From the NCBI GenBank assembly GCA_015057705.1, contig SVDU01000017.1, positions 56,513 to 120,512 on the forward strand: 64,000 nucleotides of DNA. The letters are read 5' to 3'. The notes below the pieces were generated by a model. It was not told the origin of the DNA. It worked only from the letters and a program-made list of their open reading frames with translations, and made no database searches. A program made the translations under genes and the position numbers. Source of the stretch: Paenibacillaceae bacterium. GTDB lineage: Bacteria; Bacillota; Clostridia; Lachnospirales; Lachnospiraceae. This document shows, in pieces, positions 37,043 through 46,765 of the stretch (position 1 is its first letter; each line of letters opens with the position of its first letter).

Positions 37043-38350
37043 TTATACATATCCAAGAAGTCCCGGCAGCCATAAGGACAGCGCAGGAATATAGGATACC
37101 ATAAGAAGCACGATAAAGATTGCCGCAAAATAAAGCAGTAAAGTCTTAATTACATTTTCAATCTTTGTCTCTCCAACCTTTACACCCACAAACAGGGTTG
37201 TTCCAACAGGAGGTGTTATGGTTCCGATGCATAAATTAAAGATCATCATAATACCAAAATGTATGGTATTCATTCCAAGTGCCTGGCAGACCGGCAGAAA
37301 TATAGGTGTGAAAATCAGGCACGCAGGGGTCATATCCATAAAGGTTCCTACCAGAAGCAGTAAGATATTTATAATGAATAAGATAACATAGCGATTGCTG
37401 CTGACTCCAAGCATTGCTTCTGAAACTGCAGTTGGTATGCCGGTAAATGCCATAACCCAGCTCATGATGCTGGAAACACCAATTAAAAATATAATAATTC
37501 CTGTCATCTGGGCACTTTCCAAAAACAGCTTTGGAAGTTCTGAAAGCTTTAATGACTTATAAAAGAATAAAGATAAAATCAAACTGTAAACTACGGATAC
37601 CACACTTCCTTCTGTAGCCGTAAAAACTCCTGCGATAATTCCTCCAATTACAATTACAATCATAAGGAGGCAGGGTATTGCCTGAAGACATACACGGATT
37701 TTTTCCTGAGTTGTAAAGCGTTTGTTACTTTGATATCCCTTTTTCTTAGCCAGAAAATAAATAACCACCATACAGGCAAGTCCCCATAAGATACCTGGTA
37801 TATAGCCTGCCATAAAAAGGGCAGCAACAGAGGTTCCTCCGCTGACAAGGGAAAACGTAATCATAACATTGCTTGGTGGGATTAACAGCCCGGTTGGTGC
37901 AGTGGCAATGTTTGCAGCTGCAGAGAAGTCTCTGTCATAGCCTTCCTCCTCCTCAATAGGACCAATGATCGCTCCCATCGCAGAAGCGGCAGCCGTTCCG
38001 GATCCTGATATAGAGCCAAACAACATGTTTGCCACAGCGTTTGTGTGAGCAAGGGATCCTGGTATTCTTCCTGTAAAGAGTTTTGCAAAATTAATGAGGC
38101 GGATTGCTATGCCTCCTTTGTTCATAATATTGCCTGCCAATATAAAAAACGGAATTGCCAGAAGACTGAATATGGAGATACCGGAGAAAATTCTCTGGGC
38201 TCCTGTCAGCACTGCTGCGCCAGTATTTAAGATAGGCAGAATGGCACATATGGATGAAACGGCAAGTGCAACGGCAACCGGCACGCCTAATAAAAGCAGA
38301 ACCACAAGGACCACTAAAATGATCAGTCCGCAAAGTATGGAAATATTCAT
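37043..38350 (-). CDS. dctM: TRAP transporter large permease (DctM)
   Basis: 435-aa membrane protein with about 11-12 helices; the family motifs NMLFGSISGSGTAAASAMGAIIGP and TAPTGLLIPPSNVMITFSLVSGG are present. It transports substrate with a sodium or proton gradient together with DctQ. It starts just after dctQ (stop TAA and ATG adjacent), with AAGGAGGAA as binding site. Confidence 0.96.
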   Translation of the reverse strand: MNISILCGLIILVVLVVLLLLGVPVAVALAVSSICAILPILNTGAAVLTGAQRIFSGISIFSLLAIPFFILAGNIMNKGGIAIRLINFAKLFTGRIPGSLAHTNAVANMLFGSISGSGTAAASAMGAIIGPIEEEEGYDRDFSAAANIATAPTGLLIPPSNVMITFSLVSGGTSVAALFMAGYIPGILWGLACMVVIYFLAKKKGYQSNKRFTTQEKIRVCLQAIPCLLMIVIVIGGIIAGVFTATEGSVVSVVYSLILSLFFYKSLKLSELPKLFLESAQMTGIIIFLIGVSSIMSWVMAFTGIPTAVSEAMLGVSSNRYVILFIINILLLLVGTFMDMTPACLIFTPIFLPVCQALGMNTIHFGIMMIFNLCIGTITPPVGTTLFVGVKVGETKIENVIKTLLLYFAAIFIVLLMVSYIPALSLWLPGLLGYV

Positions 38351-38848
38351 TTATGCTTCCTCCTTTTCTTTGTAATCCGCATGCAGCAGATCGATTGCAT
38401 TTACCAGACAAAATAACATAATCAGTACACCTGTAACTGGTACTGCTGCATACACATATCCCATGGGAATCTGTAAGGATGCCGTTGTCTGAATCATTGT
38501 AAGATTTGTAATGGAACTTCCGCCATATACCATCACGACTCCGGCAAAGATAAACGCCAGCATTTCAATGGCAGCGTCTAACCATTTCTTAGGGGTACCA
38601 GTTATTTTATCAGCCAGGAATCCAATTCTCATATGATCCCGTTTACCAAATACATAGGCAGAGGCGAACAAAGCCATCCACGTAAATGAATAAGTCAGCA
38701 GTTCTTCTGAAATAGTACTTGGTCTGTTAAAAAAATATCTGGTAATAATCTGATAGCTTCCAATCACCGTCATTGCTGCAAAAAGAACAATAATGACGGC
38801 TCCCAGAGCCTTCATGATCCAGTCTTTCACCTGATGCATCACTGACAT
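38351..38848 (-). CDS. dctQ: TRAP transporter small permease (DctQ)
   Basis: 165 aa with four membrane segments and the family pattern ITRYFFNRPSTISEELLTYSFTWMALFASAYVFGKRDHMRI. Start at MSVMHQVKD fixed by AAGGAGG, which overlaps the end of dctP. Middle gene of dctPQM. Confidence 0.94.
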   Translation of the reverse strand: MSVMHQVKDWIMKALGAVIIVLFAAMTVIGSYQIITRYFFNRPSTISEELLTYSFTWMALFASAYVFGKRDHMRIGFLADKITGTPKKWLDAAIEMLAFIFAGVVMVYGGSSITNLTMIQTTASLQIPMGYVYAAVPVTGVLIMLFCLVNAIDLLHADYKEKEEA

Positions 38849-38849
38849 T

Positions 38850-39872
38850 TTATTGTCCTCCTTTATTTTTATTATTTTCATCCTGAATATGCTGATATAA
38901 ATCTCTGACTTTTGGATTTTCACTGAGCATTTTTTCATGAAGCGGAAGCACCTTTTCTTTGAATGCCTCTACATCCACATCAATAAACTCCACACCCATA
39001 TCTGTTTTTGCTTTCTCCCTTGCTTCATCAATGCTTTTATCCCATTCAGCAAGTTCTACCTCTGTGGAATATTTGGCTGCCTCTTCAAAAACCTGATATT
39101 CTTCAGGACTTAAGCTGTTTAAAAACTTTAAATTGCCTACCAGCATGTCCGGTACCATCTGATGCTTGTTGTAGGAATAATATTTTGCTACTTCACCATG
39201 CTTGTTATTGGTCAGAGCCAGCTCATTATTCTCCGCTCCATCAATAACACCCTGCTGGATCGCTGTGTATACATCACCAAATCCCATAGGTGCTGCTGCC
39301 GCTCCAAATGAATTTACCATCGCTACACTGGCAGGACTTTGCTGAACACGTATCTTTTTCCCTTTTAAATCATCTGGAGTGCGAATTGGTGTCTTTGCAT
39401 AAAAATTTCTGGTTCCTGCATTGTACCAGGTAACAACCCGAAATCCGGCTTCGTCTGTGGAAGCATAAATTTTCTGCATATAGTCCGTATCTTCCATAAC
39501 AGAGCGATACACTTTCTCGGAATCAAACAGATATGGCATGCTGAAAATTTCATAAACATCAGCAAATGTTTCTAAATTTGCGGTACCTGCTACAACAAAA
39601 TCAATGGCTCCTGTCTGTGTAAGCTCGATTGCTTTTTGGGCAGATCCAAGAAGCTCATTGGGGAAAATCTGTACCTCATACTTATCTCCCAGACGCTCCT
39701 CCACATACTGTTTAAATGCAAGAAGACCTAAATGCTCCGGATGTGTTTCAGCCTGGGCATGAGAGATCCTGATGATCCGTTTGCCAGAAGTGGCTGCGCC
39801 ACAGCCGCCAAGTCCCACTGCCATTGCAGCTGCCAGAATGCCTGCTGCCAGTCTTTTTAAGAATTTCTTCAT
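38850..39872 (-). CDS. dctP: TRAP transporter solute-binding lipoprotein (DctP)
   Basis: 340 aa. Lipoprotein signal peptide with lipobox VGLGGC (Cys24), then the DctP fold with the ligand loop GTRNFYAKTPIRTPDDLKGKKIRVQQSP and FGDVYTAIQQGVIDGAENN. The conserved Arg in KIRVQQSP normally binds a carboxylate of the ligand, so an organic or sugar acid is likely. First gene of dctPQM, preceded by a YesMN-type two-component system likely to regulate it. Confidence 0.95.
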   Translation of the reverse strand: MKKFLKRLAAGILAAAMAVGLGGCGAATSGKRIIRISHAQAETHPEHLGLLAFKQYVEERLGDKYEVQIFPNELLGSAQKAIELTQTGAIDFVVAGTANLETFADVYEIFSMPYLFDSEKVYRSVMEDTDYMQKIYASTDEAGFRVVTWYNAGTRNFYAKTPIRTPDDLKGKKIRVQQSPASVAMVNSFGAAAAPMGFGDVYTAIQQGVIDGAENNELALTNNKHGEVAKYYSYNKHQMVPDMLVGNLKFLNSLSPEEYQVFEEAAKYSTEVELAEWDKSIDEAREKAKTDMGVEFIDVDVEAFKEKVLPLHEKMLSENPKVRDLYQHIQDENNKNKGGQ

Positions 39873-39912
39873 ATAATTTTCTTCCTTCCCACCTGTTTAA
39901 GATCGATTACGG

Positions 39913-39962
39913 CAAAAAAATAAGCCCCGGGTGATATGATTGAGTAAATCAACAAAGGGGCA
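39913..39962 (-). terminator. Terminator between the two-component genes and dctP
   Basis: GCCCC...GGGGC outer stem with inner TGATT/AATCA pairs, followed by TTATTTTTTT on the minus strand. Read-through or an extra promoter beyond it would feed dctP. Confidence 0.75.
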
Positions 39963-40091
39963 ATGCCTGCCTTAATGCTTTCTCAATTATATAACCTGAA
40001 GCTTTTTTTTGTACCGAAGAGAATTGTCTTCCAGGGAGAATATTTTAACATCCTCCTTGGAGCTTTTGCCAATTTGCACAAATAAAACAAC

Positions 40092-40892
40092 TCATTTTTG
40101 CGTATTCTGACCATCACGAAATTCAGAAGGAAGTAATCCGGTCAGTCTGCGAAACACCTTGGCAAAATAGTTGGAATCGTAATATCCTACCTGCATACTC
40201 ACATCTTTTACACTGGCTGTTTTGTTCATAAGCAGTTTTTTTGCTTCATTGATCCGGACTTTCGTTAAATAAGTGGTAAAATTCTGGTCAAAGCATTGCT
40301 TAAACAGTTTACAAAAATAAGCATCTGAATAATGAAGCATCCGTGCCGCGTCCTGCATGGAAATTTCCTTACTATAGTTATTCTTAATAAACTCCAGTAT
40401 TCGTGCTGCCACTTCGCTTTTGGGATCTCCATCCGCCAGTTCTAAAAACTCGGAATCTGTTTCGGAAAACTCAGAACTGTCATTTTCTCTATCTGCACCA
40501 GATTTTCCCTTATCCTGTTGATCTGCCAGGCGCATGGCTTCCTCCATGACAGCAAGAAGTTCTTCCTCTTCGCATGGCTTTAAAAGATAATCCAGCGCCC
40601 GTATAACAATGGCCCGTTTTGCATAAGAAAATTCATCGTAAGCAGTAAGAAAAATAATAACGCAGTCCCTGCTCAGATGCCTGATTTGCTCTGCTGCCTC
40701 TACACCGTCCAATTCCGGCATGGCAATATCCAATATGGCGATCTGGCAATTTTCCCGCTTAAATACAGCCACTGCTTCTGCTCCATCCACTGCTTCACTG
40801 ATTTCTATGCTGTCACCAAAATGTCTGGTGAGCCTTCTCGCCAGTGCCATGCGTTCAATCTGTTCATCATCTGCCAGTAAAATACGATACAT
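40092..40892 (-). CDS. Response regulator with AraC-type output (YesN-like)
   Basis: 266 aa. Receiver domain with phospho-acceptor Asp55 (AILDIAMPELDGVEAAE), then a linker and AraC HTH pair (SMQDAARMLHYSDAYFCKLFKQCFDQNF, VKDVSMQVGYYDSNYFAKVFRRLTGLLPSEFR). The pair YesM/YesN typically controls adjacent carbohydrate or organic acid uptake. It lies 12 bp after the kinase gene and upstream of dctPQM. Confidence 0.94.
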   Translation of the reverse strand: MYRILLADDEQIERMALARRLTRHFGDSIEISEAVDGAEAVAVFKRENCQIAILDIAMPELDGVEAAEQIRHLSRDCVIIFLTAYDEFSYAKRAIVIRALDYLLKPCEEEELLAVMEEAMRLADQQDKGKSGADRENDSSEFSETDSEFLELADGDPKSEVAARILEFIKNNYSKEISMQDAARMLHYSDAYFCKLFKQCFDQNFTTYLTKVRINEAKKLLMNKTASVKDVSMQVGYYDSNYFAKVFRRLTGLLPSEFRDGQNTQK

Positions 40893-40904
40893 GCCTCTGC
40901 CTCC

Positions 40905-42368
40905 CTATGAATTCTTTTGGTAATCCGGTGTAAAGGAAAGCTGCACGGCTGTTCCTTTTAAAGGAGTACTGAATATAAAAACTTCCCCATCCCCATACAT
41001 CCCATGGACTCTCCGATAAATATTTCCCACACCGATTCCATTCTTTTTTTCCTCTCCGTCTCTTAATGAGCTGCGGATCTCTTCCAGTCTCTCTTTGTCG
41101 ATTCCCTCCCCCGTATCGGCCACTGAAATTACCAGTTTCTTATCCTTCAGCCAGGTTCTAATCAGTATCTTCCCTCCCCTGCTTCTTTTGGAAAGTCCGT
41201 GTAAAACCGCATTTTCAACCAAGGGCTGCAATGAAAAAGAAGGAATAAGAATATCCAGTGTCTGGGGGCTTATATCAGTCATATACTGAAAGCGCTGTCC
41301 AAAACGCATCTGCTGCAGATACATATAATCCTGGACAACTTTTAATTCCCGTTCCAGAGGCATGACCGAATCCGTGGATTTTAAATTATAACGGAACAGA
41401 CTGCTAAGGGCAGAGATCATCTTTTCTGTGACTAAGGCATCTTCAATCTGAGCCATGCTGGAAATCATATTTAACGTATTAAAAAGGAAATGAGGATTAA
41501 TTTGATTTTTAAGCATTTGCAGTCTGACTTCATCAAGCTGTTTTTCCATTTCATGTTTTTCAGTCAGAGCACTGATATATCCGCGGGTTGAGGATTTCAT
41601 GGCAGTAAAAGCACGTACCAGCCTGGCAATCTCATCATCTCCTTCCGTTTCTACTTCCTCACCGGAAAAATCGTTTTTACCGATCCGGGACGAATCCTCT
41701 GCCAGCTCCACCACCGGTTTTATAATGCTTCGATGAATGGAACTGTTTAGAAGTTTTACAAACAGCAGGGATGCTCCTCCCCACAAAAGGCTTGCTGCTG
41801 GAACGATCACCAATAAATAACGGTTTCTTTCATAGCTCTCACTCCCCTGCTTTACAATCATCTGCTCCAGTTGTCCTGCGTGGGTTGTCAGATATCCCTG
41901 TAACCGGTAAATGGTGTAAAGCTGTTCTGTATAGTCCGGATCCTCCGTGGTAAGCATTTGAAATTTATCCCTGTACGCAGAGTAATTTTCATACATATTA
42001 CGAATGGACCATACTTTTGCATATTGATACCGGCCTGTCTTTTTGTAATCATAAGGCAGCTGATCCACTGCTTTTTTTGTATCCTGACAGGCCTTCTCGT
42101 ATACGTCACGGCTGTCTTTCGTTTCCTCTCTTATATAGGAAGCAAATGCATTCTTTTCATTTTCCATGGCAGACCAAAATGCCAGGCTCTGTGAGTTGCT
42201 TCTTAAAACAGAACTAAATCCCCTCATACCAAACCCTGCTACCATAAAATTAGCAAGAATTGAAAGTATGATTACAGCTGCGCCACTGGCTGTAATATAA
42301 TTTATTTTCTTCTGAAGGGACAGGGTGCCCCAGTACCAGCGCAGTCTGTTGGTTTTTTCTTCATTCAT
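40905..42368 (-). CDS. Sensor histidine kinase (YesM-like)
   Basis: 487 aa. TM1 about 20-45, an extracellular helical region rich in Tyr/Asp, TM2 about 178-200, HAMP, then the LytS/YesM-type kinase core QMLKNQINPHFLFNTLNMISS (phospho-His in NPHFLF) and ATPase motifs VENAVLHG and DTGEGIDKE, GIGVGNIYRRV. Partner of the AraC-type regulator. Probable signal: the substrate of the TRAP transporter or its complex. Confidence 0.94.
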   Translation of the reverse strand: MNEEKTNRLRWYWGTLSLQKKINYITASGAAVIILSILANFMVAGFGMRGFSSVLRSNSQSLAFWSAMENEKNAFASYIREETKDSRDVYEKACQDTKKAVDQLPYDYKKTGRYQYAKVWSIRNMYENYSAYRDKFQMLTTEDPDYTEQLYTIYRLQGYLTTHAGQLEQMIVKQGSESYERNRYLLVIVPAASLLWGGASLLFVKLLNSSIHRSIIKPVVELAEDSSRIGKNDFSGEEVETEGDDEIARLVRAFTAMKSSTRGYISALTEKHEMEKQLDEVRLQMLKNQINPHFLFNTLNMISSMAQIEDALVTEKMISALSSLFRYNLKSTDSVMPLERELKVVQDYMYLQQMRFGQRFQYMTDISPQTLDILIPSFSLQPLVENAVLHGLSKRSRGGKILIRTWLKDKKLVISVADTGEGIDKERLEEIRSSLRDGEEKKNGIGVGNIYRRVHGMYGDGEVFIFSTPLKGTAVQLSFTPDYQKNS

Positions 42369-42465
42369 TTCATTTACCTTTCATACATGTAATGCACGGT
42401 ATTGGCATTTTTAGTCAGAGTATATCAGTTATCCTCCTGTTTTTCAAGCATCTTTGATTTCTGCA

Positions 42466-42516
42466 TAAAAAATACCCCACATGCGACGCCTTTGCCGCAC
42501 ATGGGGTATTAAAAAG
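42466..42516 (-). terminator. Terminator after the 169-aa hypothetical gene
   Basis: Long GC-rich hairpin AATACCCCATGTGCGGCAAA/...TGGGGTATT, with T6 on the minus strand. The plus strand also has flanking A/T, so it may be bidirectional. Confidence 0.87.
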
Positions 42517-42599
42517 GGGAGGATAAGTATTCACTTATCTTTGGTATAATTCTATTATCACCCATACGATTGTTTTTATTCACATAAATAAATTTAATT

Positions 42600-43109
42600 T
42601 TAATAAAGTCCGGAAAGTTTTGCTTTCAGCCCCTCCAGATAGATTACATCCAGTTTGCGTTTCGACCTTAACGATTTCGCATCTTCCTTTTGCAGCTGCT
42701 CATCAAGCGCTGCAATCCGTTCCTCACATTCTGTTATCTGTTCCTGAAGTAAGGATCGGCTGGGCTTTTTCATAAGAATCGGAAGATCAAGTGTCCTGGT
42801 AAGAAAACGGGAAATGGCTTCCTCTGTCTTTGCCTCATCCTGATATACCCGATTGAAAAAATCGCAGACTGCCAGGTATAAATTTTCATAGACTTTTAAA
42901 TCCCCACCATCTTTACCAGAAACCAGAATGGTTCCAGCCTTAATATAAAAGCTGGTCTTATCTTTTTCTTCTTTTTCCACACTGTATCTGCACTCATCTA
43001 TTTTATCCAGTTTTAACCGTTCCATTATCAGATCAAATACATACCACTTCAGTTCACTTGTTACCAGACCGTTTAAGGATTCCAGTCCAATCTCTTCCTC
43101 ATGCTCCAT
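42600..43109 (-). CDS. 169-aa hypothetical protein
   Basis: Soluble acidic protein, not recognised. Residues about 20-85 form a mixed alpha/beta part (DLIMERLKLDKIDECRYSVEKEE, SFYIKAGTILVSGKDG). The C-terminal third is predicted coiled coil (LLQEQITECEERIAALDEQLQKEDAK). A good site (TGGAGA) precedes the ATG. Stand-alone gene behind the S8 protein gene with its own terminator. Confidence 0.65.
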   Translation of the reverse strand: MEHEEEIGLESLNGLVTSELKWYVFDLIMERLKLDKIDECRYSVEKEEKDKTSFYIKAGTILVSGKDGGDLKVYENLYLAVCDFFNRVYQDEAKTEEAISRFLTRTLDLPILMKKPSRSLLQEQITECEERIAALDEQLQKEDAKSLRSKRKLDVIYLEGLKAKLSGLY

Positions 43110-43231
43110 ACCGTATCTCCATTCCTTTCTTTTGCAATACTTTGATTATACAGGAACACCCCTCTGACCTCAACTATTATTTCCATAAAATTCGTCATTC
43201 CCTTACTTCTGGACAACGGGATGTCCTGAAT

Positions 43232-44911
43232 TTAAATATTGGTGAGCCGTTCGAAAAGAGTGTTAATATCAATTTGTCCATACCCCCACACATTATTTGG
43301 ATATGTATTGGCTGGATTCCGTCTGGCACCTCTGATCAGAAGCCGGTTCACATCATTCCCTGTTATGGTTGTATAATTGCCTCTTGGTACCGCCCATTCA
43401 AATACCATAGCTTCTATTCCAGCGGCCTGTGCAGCTGCACACCCGCATCCCGTTATGGTACCATATTGATTTCCTGGTACGGCACAGGTAAGCTGATATC
43501 CTGGTGCTGCAATGTCCGGTTTTATATAACCGGTTCTTGTATATCCTCTTCCTGACTCTGGTAATATACTGTCATTTTCCCCATTGTATGCAGTCACTGC
43601 AAGGGGATGGGTTGACGTACCAGGAGCAGTTATGGTTGTATCCGGATTGGAATTTAAGAAGAACGTGTTTTCACTGATCAGATTTCCCGATGGCAGCCAG
43701 GAATGAAAGGAAAAAGCTTCCTTTTCCAGGTTCTGCAATTTAATAGTCCATATCCCCGGTATTGGATTCTGAAAGCGGATCAGTATCAACTGATCTCCTG
43801 TCTCCTCTTCAAATATATAATTATTTACGTATATGACACTTTCATTTAATACAAAAGAAAATCTTCTACATTCGCCAAGTGAAGGAAATATCTGGCCGGT
43901 GGTTTCTCTGTTTGGCACTGTAATTTCAACCGAAAGCCTTGCCGGAGCAAAGGGCCAGATTTCCAAAGAAAAAAGCTTATCGTTTTCTCCCACCCGCATT
44001 TCAAACTCATTGATATAGGGATCTGCAACGGTACTATTAAAATAGTGTCTCCGTTTATTTCCTTCGTTTCCTGCTGAGATTATGATTCCGGTCTGGGGCT
44101 GTTGAGCCATAAAATTGGTAATATAACTGGTTGCACCCCGTCCATCGTGACTTGACTGATTGGTTCCCATAGCGATACACACAGCTATGGGACGGTTGAG
44201 TCTTTTGGCAAGGTCTGTTACATAACTGATTCCAATGATCAAATCAGATTCCTGATAACATTCCACATTTTCAGGAACAAAAAATATACGTTTCAGCGCA
44301 TTTTTTGCGGTTTTCAGCTTTACAATCACCAGATCTGCCTCCGGTACTACACCGCTGAAAGACTGAGCTGCATTTGGCTTGCCTGCCATAACACTGGCGA
44401 TTGCAGTACCATGTCCGTTGGTATCCTCAGAAGGTACAGTGGAAAGGGGATTTTCCGACCGGAGAGCCACATTAATGTACTCTCTGGTATACTCGGTTCC
44501 ATATGTATAGCCTGCTGGAGGAGTTCCGGTCTGGATCGTCTGATCCCAAAGTGATAGGATACGGGTTGTTCCATCATTAAAGCGAAACGCCTGGTGCTGA
44601 TAATCAATTCCAGTGTCTATGACTGCTACTATGACCCCTCTCCCAAATAAAGCCAGATATGGATTTCTCTGAACCGTTCCAACTCCTGATTTTTCCAGAC
44701 TAACCGTAGAGCTAAGGGTCAGTACAGAGGGAAAAGCATTATAAGGATAGGTTCCTAAATCGCATGGATCCGGCGGAATAGTGGGGATGGGTATGTGAGC
44801 CAGGGAATGCCTTAAATTCATATAAGTGATATTATCTCCTGTATCATAATTGGATCTCATCACGTTGCTGATAATGATATCATAATAATTTTCATCCAGT
44901 ATTTTTTGCAT
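43232..44911 (-). CDS. S8 subtilisin-like protein with catalytic Ser replaced by Gly (Csp-type pseudoprotease)
   Basis: 559 aa, Csp-like layout: N-terminal prodomain-like region (1-88), S8 core with Asp99 (VIDTG) and His167 (NGHGTA), oxyanion Asn282 (SAGNEGN), then a long inserted jelly-roll-like domain (about 300-425) before the catalytic strand. The nucleophile motif is TGCGCAAAQ where TGTSAAAAQ is expected, so Gly490 replaces the catalytic Ser. It probably cannot cleave by the normal mechanism. Clostridial CspA/CspC pseudoproteases sense germinants in spores. Start at MQKILDENY with GGGAGG upstream; divergent from a paralogue. Confidence 0.9.
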   Translation of the reverse strand: MQKILDENYYDIIISNVMRSNYDTGDNITYMNLRHSLAHIPIPTIPPDPCDLGTYPYNAFPSVLTLSSTVSLEKSGVGTVQRNPYLALFGRGVIVAVIDTGIDYQHQAFRFNDGTTRILSLWDQTIQTGTPPAGYTYGTEYTREYINVALRSENPLSTVPSEDTNGHGTAIASVMAGKPNAAQSFSGVVPEADLVIVKLKTAKNALKRIFFVPENVECYQESDLIIGISYVTDLAKRLNRPIAVCIAMGTNQSSHDGRGATSYITNFMAQQPQTGIIISAGNEGNKRRHYFNSTVADPYINEFEMRVGENDKLFSLEIWPFAPARLSVEITVPNRETTGQIFPSLGECRRFSFVLNESVIYVNNYIFEEETGDQLILIRFQNPIPGIWTIKLQNLEKEAFSFHSWLPSGNLISENTFFLNSNPDTTITAPGTSTHPLAVTAYNGENDSILPESGRGYTRTGYIKPDIAAPGYQLTCAVPGNQYGTITGCGCAAAQAAGIEAMVFEWAVPRGNYTTITGNDVNRLLIRGARRNPANTYPNNVWGYGQIDINTLFERLTNI

Positions 44912-44950
44912 AAGCAGGCCTCCCTGTCTATCACTTGAAGTACATATGAT

Positions 44951-45031
44951 ATATCTTATGCTAACAGGCACTTATTATGAGTTGTGTTGACAGCAGACCA
45001 CTCATAACGGAAAGACTTTTGCATAAGATAT
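44951..45031. promoter_or_regulatory. Mirror-image sporulation-type promoters of the divergent S8 genes
   Basis: Plus strand: CTCATAA (45001-45007), 14 bp, CATAAGATAT (45022-45031). Minus strand: CTCATAA (44981-44975), 14 bp, CATAAGATAT (44960-44951). Spacing and boxes are identical on both strands, and 18 of 19 positions around the -10 match. The boxes resemble mother-cell sigma-E/sigma-K promoters (ATA near -35, CATAnnAT or CATAnnnTA near -10). C. difficile csp genes are known sigma-E targets. Confidence 0.72.
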
Positions 45032-45070
45032 AACATATGCCTGGAGAAACGGAATAAAGGAGAACAGTTT

Positions 45071-46738
45071 ATGGGGAAAATACTGGACAATAATTATTAT
45101 GATATGATAATTAATAATTACATGGTGCCCAATTTCGGTGTTGGAGATGATATCACTCTGTTAAATGGATATTTTTCCCTGCTCCATGTATCAAAAAAAA
45201 GCAAAGATCTCTGTGATCTTGGAGTAAATCCATATCATTTCTTTCCCTCTGTCTATACACTTACATCTGCCATCGGCCGGCATTACTCTACTCCTTTGCG
45301 TTCTATCCTGCAGCCCCCTGATTTCTCCCTCTCAGGTCAGGGAACGATCATAGGGATCGTGGATACCGGAATTGATTATCAGCATCCCGCTTTCCTAAAC
45401 AGGGATAAAACAACAAAAATCCTATCTGTCTGGGATCAGACCATTCAAAACGGTCCTGCCCCACAGAGTTTTACATTTGGCACAGAATACACAAAAGCAG
45501 CAATTAACAGCGCTCTCAGTTCTGATGATCCTTTGCTCACAGTGCCAACCCAGGATTTAATCGGGCATGGAACTGCTGTCGCAAGTATCATTGCCGGCAG
45601 CCAGAGTAAGGATCCTCCTTTCCAGGGAATTGTTACAAATGCAGAACTGGCTGTTGTTAAGCTTAAGGAAGCGAAGAAAAATTTAAAAATGTTATATGCA
45701 ATTCCCGATGACAGGCTGTGCTACCAGGAAAGTGATATTATACTTGGTATCCGTTATCTGGTTGTCCTTGCCCAAAAGTTAAAGCGCCCCCTGGTGATCT
45801 GCCTTGCTCTGGGAAGCAGCCAGGGAAGTCATGACGGTAAAGGTGTTCTATCCAGATATATTGATGATCTGGTTCAAATACCAGAAGTTGGAATTGTTAC
45901 ATCGGCTGGTAATGAAGGAAATAACGGAAGACATCATTTTAACTCTGTCGTTTCACTTCCTTATACAAGAGATTTTCAGCTGAACGTCGGTCAGGGAGAA
46001 ATGAAGTTTGCCATGGAAATATGGTCCCAGCCCCCAGGACAGCTTTCTATCGAGATTACTTCTCCCAATATGGAAAAGGTTCCTCGGACCGATCCTTCCT
46101 TTAGTGATTGCATAAAATATCAGTTCCAGGAAAGTGAAACCATACTCTGGATTAATAATATAAAATTTGAGCAGCAAACCGGAGATCAGCTTATCTTACT
46201 GCGCTTTGAAAATCCCCTTCCCGGTACATGGAACTTTTATCTAAGGAGTACGGAAAACGAGCGTTTCTCTTTTAATGCCTGGCTTCCCTCAGGAAATTTA
46301 ATTTCTGAAAACACGTTCTTTCTCAGTCCTGATCCTGATACCACCATTACTTCACCCGGTAATACTAAAAGTGTATTTACAGTAACCGCCTATAATCAGC
46401 AGACAGGAAATATCTTAAATGAGTCCGGCAGGGGATATACCAGAAACGGTCAGGTAAAGCCAGACGTGGCAGCTCCAGGCTACAACATCACCTGTGCTGT
46501 TCCAAACGGTAAATACGGAACCTTAACGGGTACCTGTGCATCTGCTGCAGAGGCTGCCGGTGCAATGGCAATCCTGTTTGAATGGTCGGAGGGAAAAGGA
46601 AATATGACTTCTATAACCGGAGAACAGGCAAATAAACTTTTAATACGAAGTGCACAGCGCAACCCCGCCTACCATTATCCAAATAATATCTGGGGTTATG
46701 GTATACTTGATGTTTACCGTATTATTAACCAACTCTAA
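45071..46738 (+). CDS. S8 subtilisin-like protein with catalytic Ser replaced by Cys
   Basis: 555 aa, close paralogue of the divergent S8 protein. It keeps Asp98 (VDTG), His166 (IGHGTAVAS) and Asn281 (SAGNEGN), with a similar insert domain. The nucleophile motif reads TLTGTCASAA, so Cys489 (codon TGT) sits where Ser is expected. Either a pseudoprotease or a rare thiol variant. The start has AAAGGAG near the ATG at 45071. Shares mirrored promoters with its partner, suggesting coordinated sporulation expression. Confidence 0.9.
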   Translation: MGKILDNNYYDMIINNYMVPNFGVGDDITLLNGYFSLLHVSKKSKDLCDLGVNPYHFFPSVYTLTSAIGRHYSTPLRSILQPPDFSLSGQGTIIGIVDTGIDYQHPAFLNRDKTTKILSVWDQTIQNGPAPQSFTFGTEYTKAAINSALSSDDPLLTVPTQDLIGHGTAVASIIAGSQSKDPPFQGIVTNAELAVVKLKEAKKNLKMLYAIPDDRLCYQESDIILGIRYLVVLAQKLKRPLVICLALGSSQGSHDGKGVLSRYIDDLVQIPEVGIVTSAGNEGNNGRHHFNSVVSLPYTRDFQLNVGQGEMKFAMEIWSQPPGQLSIEITSPNMEKVPRTDPSFSDCIKYQFQESETILWINNIKFEQQTGDQLILLRFENPLPGTWNFYLRSTENERFSFNAWLPSGNLISENTFFLSPDPDTTITSPGNTKSVFTVTAYNQQTGNILNESGRGYTRNGQVKPDVAAPGYNITCAVPNGKYGTLTGTCASAAEAAGAMAILFEWSEGKGNMTSITGEQANKLLIRSAQRNPAYHYPNNIWGYGILDVYRIINQL

Positions 46739-46765
46739 CAAATTTATGAAATTCTTATAACGCAG

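Noticed and set aside
43058..43555. 165-aa plus-strand frame opposite the minus-strand S8 gene
   Set aside because: It is the shadow of a strongly conserved subtilase on the other strand and has no ribosome binding site.
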